In this document: positions 57,012-64,000 of the stretch, piece after piece
Position numbering within the stretch: the first letter of the stretch is position 1
Layout of the letters: every line of letters starts with the position of its first letter
NCBI GenBank assembly: GCA_005406025.1
Contig: BGZK01001410.1
Coordinates: 62,001-126,000 of the forward strand
Length of the DNA: 64,000 nt
DNA from: Eumeta japonica
Taxonomy: Eukaryota > Arthropoda > Insecta > Lepidoptera > Psychidae
Direction of reading: 5' to 3'
The notes under the pieces: generated by a model
The model's input: the letters and a program-made list of their open reading frames with translations, nothing else
Database searches by the model: none
Told to the model about the DNA's origin: nothing
Made by a program: the position numbers and the translations under genes

Positions 57012-57912
57012 GAAGTGAAAACTTCTTTAGGCGCGTTGAGCACGTAGAGCATTTTTCAAGATGAGGAAAAAACCATTGAACCCGCGACACTGACAGCAAC
57101 ACCGACACCGTTATTCTTCTTTACTAAAGCCAGGATCATTAAATTCGGCCAGATGGTAGTTTATGTAATTTTGGGGTTCGCTAAGAAAGGATTTTTGGAA
57201 ATTTTTAAGATAAGTCTTTAAGTACAATACGAGAATTTGTGTATGAAAATTTATTTATTTATTCTAAAGACGCTTCTGTATTACTTCAAGATAAAATTGG
57301 GAAGAGATTTGATGATTTGCCAATGATTTTGAGTGGGGATTTCAACATCAACTTTGCTGATGATAAAAATCTAACATTAATTGGATTTTTAAATAGAGAA
57401 TTTGATTTAACGATGACCAGTGATCGCAATCTTAGTACAACGAGATGTAAAACTACAACTGATGCAGTCTCTACAAGATATTTAAATAGATTCGAATCAA
57501 AATTGTTTGTTTCCTATTTTAGTTATCACAAACCTATGGTTTCAGATTTGGAATATAATGATAATAATGATGATGATGGAAGAGTTGTTGAAATTGGGGA
57601 TGAAAATTCATAAGTTTCTTTGGTATTCGTTTTAAAGAATACCAATTAATTAAATTTCATATTTCATGTATTTGTAAATTTAAGTTTTAAGCAATAGATT
57701 GCAATTTTTGTATGTAAAATAATATGCATCATTTTTTATGTACAATAACGCATTAAATGAAAACTGTAATATAATTTTTATACTAGTGGTTTATAATAAT
57801 TAATAAAAAACACTTCATTTAAAAGTATTTCCTGCACAATAAAATATTTCCTGACGATTCAAAAAATACACACGTAATTCTTGAAGTTTTCACTTCTGTC
57901 GGCACTTCCAGT
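57012..57912 (+). mobile_element. short Helentron-like element with endonuclease remnant
   Basis: The 5' motif GAAGTGAAAACTTC (57012-57025) continues TTTAGGCGCG. The 3' motif GAAGTTTTCACTTC (57883-57896) is its exact reverse complement and continues TGTCGGCACTTCCAGTG. Inside, a plus-strand open frame (57239-57613) reads LPMILSGDFNINFADD, DLTMTSDRNLSTTRCK and LFVSYFSYHKPMVS, the end of the endonuclease-like domain found at the C terminus of Helentron Rep-helicase proteins (family recalled, not searched). Rep and helicase are absent, so the copy is non-autonomous at about 0.9 kb. Confidence 0.6.
57239..57613 (+). pseudogene. endonuclease-domain remnant of a Helentron-like protein
   Basis: 124 codons without stop. 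SGDFN at about residues 33-37 is the typical Asp/Asn motif of endonuclease/exonuclease/phosphatase-fold enzymes, and the conserved closing segment is SYFSYHKPMVS, followed by an acidic end (DNNDDDGRVVEIGDENS). The N-terminal half of the fold, including its first catalytic residues, is missing, so catalysis is unlikely. The intact frame suggests a recent origin or chance. Confidence 0.55.
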
Positions 57913-60589
57913 GAGTTTTTTTTAGGGATGGGGGGGTGTTAAAAAGTTGCCAAAAACATCACGCGATTAGTGGACGATTCCTTACCTGTGCTGACGTAAG
58001 CGTGTAATAGGATAACGTTGTTCTAATATCTAGGGCTAGCGAAGTTTGTAAAGAATTACATGTCATAGCAGTTGGGAATGGAACCTGGGACTATGGTACA
58101 TATTTAATAATATGAAAGTTGAATTGGGAATATGTCGATGGTTGCAATACATATTTTGACAGAGTTAAGAAATATGTAGATTGCGTTTGCACACGTTGAT
58201 TTATTAGTACAACAAATGTAAATTGCTCAAACGAGTTGCATATTAATGAAACGTAATCTGTAATAAATATTGGATTTTCGTTTTTTGCAATGCATATGAT
58301 TCACATATCACAAATTTGAAATGTCCATAGCATATTAGGATAGATCAAACAGTTGTACATAATTAATTTATATTAAATGAATATACGCTAAAAAAGGGTT
58401 TTATAATTTTATAACAATTTCGCAGTTAAATATAGTGAAATACAAAATTATTGACCCTCAACATCGATTCAACGGTTGAATACGATGTTTGGCACCGGAA
58501 TATAATATTTTTTTTATTTAACTCGCCGGATTTTTTGAATGCAATACATGCTGATTTTTTTTTTTCTGAACCGACACAAAACGTGAAAATTAATCAACGA
58601 TAACGGGTAAAGGTAGCCATATTAAAAAAAAAGTCGTTCGACCACGATAAAATTTAAATAAGATAAAAAATAAGGCTCGATGCCTACGCATCGAGAGCGT
58701 GCGACATCTTTATGCGCCGGCGACGGCGCCCGGCCCATGTCGTGCACCACATAAAATGCATCTATAAAACTCGTGCTTTACTTTCTTTGTGAAATCTCCA
58801 TAGCACGTCGTGCTGTATTGCCGTATGGGAGATCGTACTTCATATATAAATGTTTGCGTCTCGTGGCAATTATTTATGGTGACCAATTAATAAAATAACC
58901 TTTCAAAAAATCAAATGAGCGTGTCAGAGGACACCCGGTAGATGTAAAACATCAAAACTGTTATATACTGTATTATTATAATTGGAATAAGATGAGGACG
59001 AAAGGTGTTGCGAACGAAAAAAGAAGCTCATGGTTTTCATCAACCACATTTGATATTACATTTCATCCATTCACTCTGTTACAGTGGCGTTAGAGTTTGT
59101 TTCTCGTAGAATATCCTTTAATTCTATGAAAGTTACAATTGGTCGATGATAGCTAAAATATGAAACGTACATTTTGGATCTAATATTTACTATCAGTCAT
59201 TTTGGAAACTTTGTAAACAATGACATAATATCAAAAATTTAAATCACTGTTTACAGTTATAAAAAGCTTAATTACAAGAGGAAATACACGACCAGATGCA
59301 CACGACATAGGTCAAAACTAAGCGTGTCCTGAATTTTGAGACTTTTTGGTTTTACCCCAGTCCAACGCGCGTATAGATGTTTAACTTCAAATTCAAATAT
59401 GACTTCAATAACCTCGTCAGCTAAATATATGCCAGACGCCATGATGTTTCACGTTTGGCATCATTTGACTCAATATTTCAAGTTTTGTAATCATTTACAG
59501 ATGTATTACGAGATAAGCAGATTCTGTTGAGTTTGGTTATCTTTTATCAACAACTTGTGCGTTCATCGCTTTCGCTTTAGTAATATTTTTATTTGCCTTG
59601 TCTGAGCCGGCACTGACTCCAAAAACGATAAACTTTTGCAACACTTTTTTGACGACGGTTATTATTTATTAAAGAAAAAAAAATATTTTACATATTTTAG
59701 TAATCAGGGAAATAAACTACATAATTAATCTATCTTTTACTAACTCTCAAGATAATTGTAAATATGTAAATTATCAGCCAGGCCCTCTCATTTACTTTTA
59801 TTCGGTAAAACCGGAAAACTAGTTTCAATCTCAATTTCTCGACGACGATGAAAACTGTTCAAAAGTTCCTTTATTGTTAGTCAGAGAGCTATCACCCTCG
59901 GACCCACAGAGTCATCGGGCCGTCGATCGAAGTTGGCTTCCAAGATCATTTTCACCCAACCCACCAAAAAATGGGACACCTTGAAATCAATGATCTATTA
60001 AGTTAAAAGTATAGATCATAAAATATCAATAAGACGGATACTATGTTCGAATTTTGTTCTTTTTTCAATGAAGTTTGTTTTTTTCTTGCTTACAGACTAT
60101 TTATTTTATTTCGTTAATTATAAGCACTTTTTATCAAACCCCGACTAATTTACTTCTAGTAATGTCACAACGAGTAGTATACGACTACTGTTAGAAATTG
60201 TAGCTAATTTTCATAGGGACGCTGAGCGGGCGATACGATCCGATGGGATCGAAGCATAGCACTGACCGATCAACTCAAACGATCTATTGTTTTAACATGG
60301 ATTCGTCTATTTTAATTTACACCTCGTGACAAACAACACGCACTAAAATTATGAAGTTTTCATACATAATACAGAGAAACGTCTAAAATCATCACGAGTT
60401 CCGATTCAGGGGCGAACGAGGAGTTTTGGTCGTGCATTTGATTCTGTAAGAAAACCCCGTGTTGTTAAATGAAATACATGAAGAGAGAGTGTGATCGAAT
60501 AAGGGCGACACTAGTGTAGGAACGTTCCGCCTTTTAAAGATCCATTTTAAAACTATTTAACATCCAAAAACTTTACGGAATACAACGAG

Positions 60590-60890
60590 ATCTCGACGTC
60601 GAGAGCCGTCGACGTAGTGTTAGCATATTCATACGAGCTATTCCACGCTGACCGCCGCGCCGTCCTGAGAACGCGTACGACCTGGCGCTGGCGGTTTGTA
60701 AGGGTAAATGCAGTGGCTACAGAGGGCGCGAGCCTTCGAGATTAGATCGCCGGACCGGATCGTAGAGCCCTACCTGCCTGTGTCTCGTGGACCACGTTAA
60801 GATGTCGATCGCGGTCCCTATCACACTGCCGCCGATAAAGGCCGTCGGCAGCACTCATCCCGCCGAGGGGCAGCCGTTTATAGGTGTTTA
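60590..60890. promoter_or_regulatory. CpG-rich patch with short open frames on both strands
   Basis: Markedly GC- and CG-rich against AT-rich flanks. The plus strand has MSIAVPITLPPIKAVGSTHP from 60811 in a good A-at-minus-3 context. The minus strand has MSAADGLYRRQCDRDRDRHL from 60858 with a donor CAG|GTAGGG at 60773. It could be a first exon or promoter of either strand; neither can be confirmed. A minus-strand exon here would leave one base, which does not match exon A directly. Confidence 0.25.
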
Positions 60891-61774
60891 AAAATGTATT
60901 GTCCGTCGTCTAATCGTATGATATTGGTTCTCTAATAGTTTATCGCCTAGATATTTGCCAAAGAAAAATCACGAAAACTTAAGTAGAAAGAACCCCCACA
61001 GATATCAATCACTTCACGGCGATTTATAGCAATTAAAATTGTATTTGATAACTATTTTTTACTTTTTTATTTCATTCATTACACGTTTCATAACTTTACA
61101 CGACTCATAATGCGCAGTGTGCATTCGAGCATCGTACTATCGAAAACGTTTTCATCTCTCGTCAGCAACTGTAACTATCGTTCTACTCTCGTTACTACAT
61201 GAAAATGGGAAAATTTGCATACCCTTGTGCTGATAATTTAATGAAAATTAATTCCGTTAGCTTAAAAAGAACGATTTAATGTCAAAGAAACAAAGAGAAA
61301 ACATCAAATAGTTTAAAACACCAAAGTGAAAAAACCAAACAAGCTCAAATTCGAGGAGTTTGCTATAAGCCGTCGAGAACTTGAACATCCACGACAATTT
61401 GAATCAGATAAAAAACGACTTCTAAATTTTGTTTAGGTGGTTGATTGGTCAGTTAGTTACTTAGTTACGAAGTGAAGCTAATAGAGGCGTATTAAAAATG
61501 CGTACGTCAACATAAAGCGACGTTTCAATAACAACAAAACAGATCAATTACGTCAATTTAAGACGATCGAGACGACATCACTATGAAGTCAAAATTACGT
61601 CACGATGTGAAACTTCACCGCCGCGCGCCGTCAGCTGATTTATTTTGACGTCACAACGATACAGACTCGATGGTTTTAAGTTAACGTAATTGGCTGCAGC
61701 ACATTCGCCATTAATCGTAAACAAGTTCAATATATTTTGAGGTTGACTTAAGGGCATGTCACGTATTTCATGTA

Positions 61775-63034
61775 AGGTCGGGGAAAAAGTGTTTTCGTCT
61801 TTTATATACAAATTTAAAATAATTTTTCATCATATTTTATTTTCATTTCATTATACTATATATTTGTCATTTTGTTCCACAACTTGTTGCCATTTTCTAG
61901 GTAGTGACATAATCCCATTGCTGTAGAAATTATAGCACTTCTGATCAAAAAATAACAACAAGTAATTTTGACAGTCCTCTCTTGATGTTAACCTAACACT
62001 ACCTAAAGCATTATAAAAAGACCGAAATAAGTTAAAATCTGAGAATGCAAAATCAGGGCTAGATGGTGGATGCGTTAACACTTCCCAACCAAACTCTCTC
62101 AATATTTGCTGTGTGGCTAAAAATGTGTGTGGTCTGACGTTAACGTGGTAAAAACCACACCCTTTTTGTTAATCGATTCCGGCCGTTTTATGTCTACTTC
62201 TTGCTTGAGTCTCATCATCTATTGACAGTAGAGATTCGAATTCATGGATTTTCCAGGCGATAAAAGCCCATAATGAATAATGCCCTTCCAATCCCCCCAC
62301 ACACATGGCATCAACTTATTCTGAGTTAATCCGGGTTTCGCTATAGTCTATGGAGCTTGCTTGCCTTTTGACCATGATCTTTTTCGCACGTTCGTGTCAT
62401 TGGTAATCCATTTTTCATCACCAGTGATTAATTTTTTCAAAAACGGTTCCGTTTCATTACGTTTCAATAGAGAATCGCAAATGAGTAAACGATTCATTAG
62501 ATTTCTTTCAGTGGGCTCGTGTAGGACTCAAGAATCGAGGTTTTTTTTAAATAGATCCATAGTGTTTGGTGGTCGATTCCCAGCTCTTCAGCTATATCAT
62601 AAGAACTAGTATGTCGATCTTGCTCTACTTTTTCTAAAATAGCATCGACTTACCCGTAACAGGTCGACCAGAGCGACGTTCATCTTTGAGATTAAAATTA
62701 CCAGACTCAAAACGCCTGAACAACTTTTGTGCTACTCTTACCGACCCGCATTAGGTCTATAAACGTGACAATTTTTTTTATGGCTTGTTTCGCACATACC
62801 ATTTTCGTGATAAAACTTCAAAATGTATCGGATTTCTACGTTAGATTCACTCATTTTGATGACAAATGAATACGGTCCCGCCAATAGATAAATGGCGGGA
62901 CACTGTTTTTACTTTTTATTTTGTTTTTTTTTAATGTCACCTATTTAATGGTATCCAAACTAGCCAGATACAAACAGAACAACCAAAAAGATTTTATTGC
63001 AACTTTTAAGAAGTAAGAAGTTTTCCCCCGACCT
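61775..63034 (-). mobile_element. complete-length but dead mariner with terminal inverted repeats
   Basis: The left end AGGTCGGGGAAAAAGTGTTT (61775) matches the reverse complement of the right end (AGGTCGGGGGAAAACTTCTT, ending 63034). The distance of about 1.26 kb is normal for mariner. Minus-strand fragments: MSESNVEIRYILKFYHENGM near 62850, FRRFESGNFNLKDERRSGRP near 62680-62740, and an open C terminus at 61851-62102 with FGWEVLTHPPSSPDFAFSDF and the third catalytic aspartate, ending VVEQNDKYIV. Internal frameshifts and stops. Confidence 0.85.
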
Positions 63035-64000
63035 AATAGATGACTAAAAATTTTTTGAATCATTTCATGAAATATATTTTGCATTTGTAACCCCGTTGTT
63101 AACATTTGTATAGCATCAAATCGTATATCATTGAATTTAAAAGGATAGAAACGGTTGGCAATGCTAGAATATAAACAGACTCTAGAGCAATGAACTACGG
63201 GACCTTAAAAATGATAAAAACTTAAATGCTACCATCTTCATCTATTAGTTGCTAATAGGGATGTGCTTTCTGCGAATTCACGACTTCTGAGCGCTTTTTA
63301 TACACCAAAGCACTTTACCCGTATACGGGCAAACATCGAGTTTAGCTCTAATAAAGCTGAAAGAAGTAGGGTGACTATTACTCTATATTTAAGAGACTAT
63401 TTTTTTCCTCTCCAAAATAATAACAAATAACATAGAAAACAGAATAAAATTAATAAATAAATGATGGAAGTTTTATTACATGGTAAGTGATCACCTAAAA
63501 CAGAATAAGAAAATTATGGGTAAAAGGAATAAAATAAATAAAAGGGCGTAAAAAAACGTCAACGCTCCTGCAATATTAGTCAAAAGTATTGTTCTTAAAG
63601 ATAGGAATAAGAGTTTTTAATTTTGTCACAGTATAAAAATTCACACCTGTCTAAAAACATTTTCGTGTCAAAAAAGTCATAGAAACTGTTCTCCCTCACA
63701 TAGTCGTGCAGTGGCAGTACTAGAAAAAACGTCATACGTAACAGAAATTTTTTAAAATTCAGATGCCTGCACTGTCTTATCACACTATCCAAAATGCGTG
63801 AAAGGCAGCTCATCAAAACTACAATAGGGTGGCCATCAAAATTATAACTCGTCTTATAAATAAGCGTCCATTCATTTGCACACGATGAAAACAAAGTTTT
63901 TTTCACCGTGGTTCAGTAATTTTACAGATGTTCATGTCTGAAGAAAATTTTATTTCAACAGTATTAAAATATGCATATTTTTTATATGTTAAGTTTGCGG

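Larger units (their letters stand above)
44282..64000. other. upstream region or first intron(s) of the PLEKHG-like gene, transposon-rich
   Basis: No further GEF exon was found, so this is probably intron leading to exons beyond the window. It contains three dead mariners, a jockey-like LINE, Helentron-like sequence, LINE tails, and CpG-rich patches (48545-48780, 60590-60880). Between these, DNA is AT-rich with only short open frames. Confidence 0.45.

Noticed and set aside
57239..57613. Open frame considered as a host endonuclease gene
   Set aside because: It lies between Helentron-like termini and is only the C-terminal part of the fold, so a transposon remnant fits better.

Overview
The window looks like part of an insect nuclear genome, most likely a moth or butterfly. 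It is AT-rich, its genes are split by canonical GT-AG introns, and the introns and intergenic DNA carry remnants of mariner elements, non-LTR retrotransposons, Helentron-like elements and small foldback elements whose tails I recognise as typical of Lepidoptera. The species call rests on remembered repeat sequences and no search was run. No bacterial operon, CRISPR array, tRNA or rRNA gene was found.

Both recognisable protein-coding genes lie on the minus strand. (1) Positions 12713 down to about 110 hold eleven exons of an SDCCAG8-type centrosomal coiled-coil protein. The start is supported by an in-frame upstream stop. Ten exon-exon junctions keep phase and give 497 codons, but the vertebrate family is about 700 residues, so the 3' end probably lies left of the window. 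(2) Positions 44281 down to 21609 hold eight exons of a PLEKHG1/2/3-type Rho guanine-nucleotide exchange factor. The exons cover most of the DH domain, the whole PH domain, the [10 protein letters not shown] linker and a single 4.6-kb last exon encoding a long low-complexity tail. They join in phase to 1824 codons plus stop. The exon for the first DH helix and the N terminus was not found in the 20 kb upstream and probably lies beyond 64000.

Layout: 1-12713 SDCCAG8-like gene; 12714-about 18690 intergenic, with CpG-richer promoter-like patches and one degenerate repeat; about 18690-21608 probable 3' flank or UTR of the GEF gene; 21609-44281 GEF gene; 44282-64000 upstream DNA dominated by decayed transposons (three mariners, one jockey-like LINE, one short Helentron-like element) with a few exon-like segments that cannot be assigned.

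Most interesting points: a GEF intron (33723-35634) made almost entirely of a minisatellite with nested 31/62/about 122-bp periodicity; a ten-cysteine cluster and a row of SH2-ligand-like tyrosines in the GEF tail; a Helentron-like element with matching inverted 14-bp subterminal motifs and an endonuclease remnant; and many near-perfect foldback sequences. The two genes are neighbours, but nothing in the sequence shows that they act together. One is expected at the centrosome or cilium base, the other in Rho-family GTPase signalling at membrane and actin.
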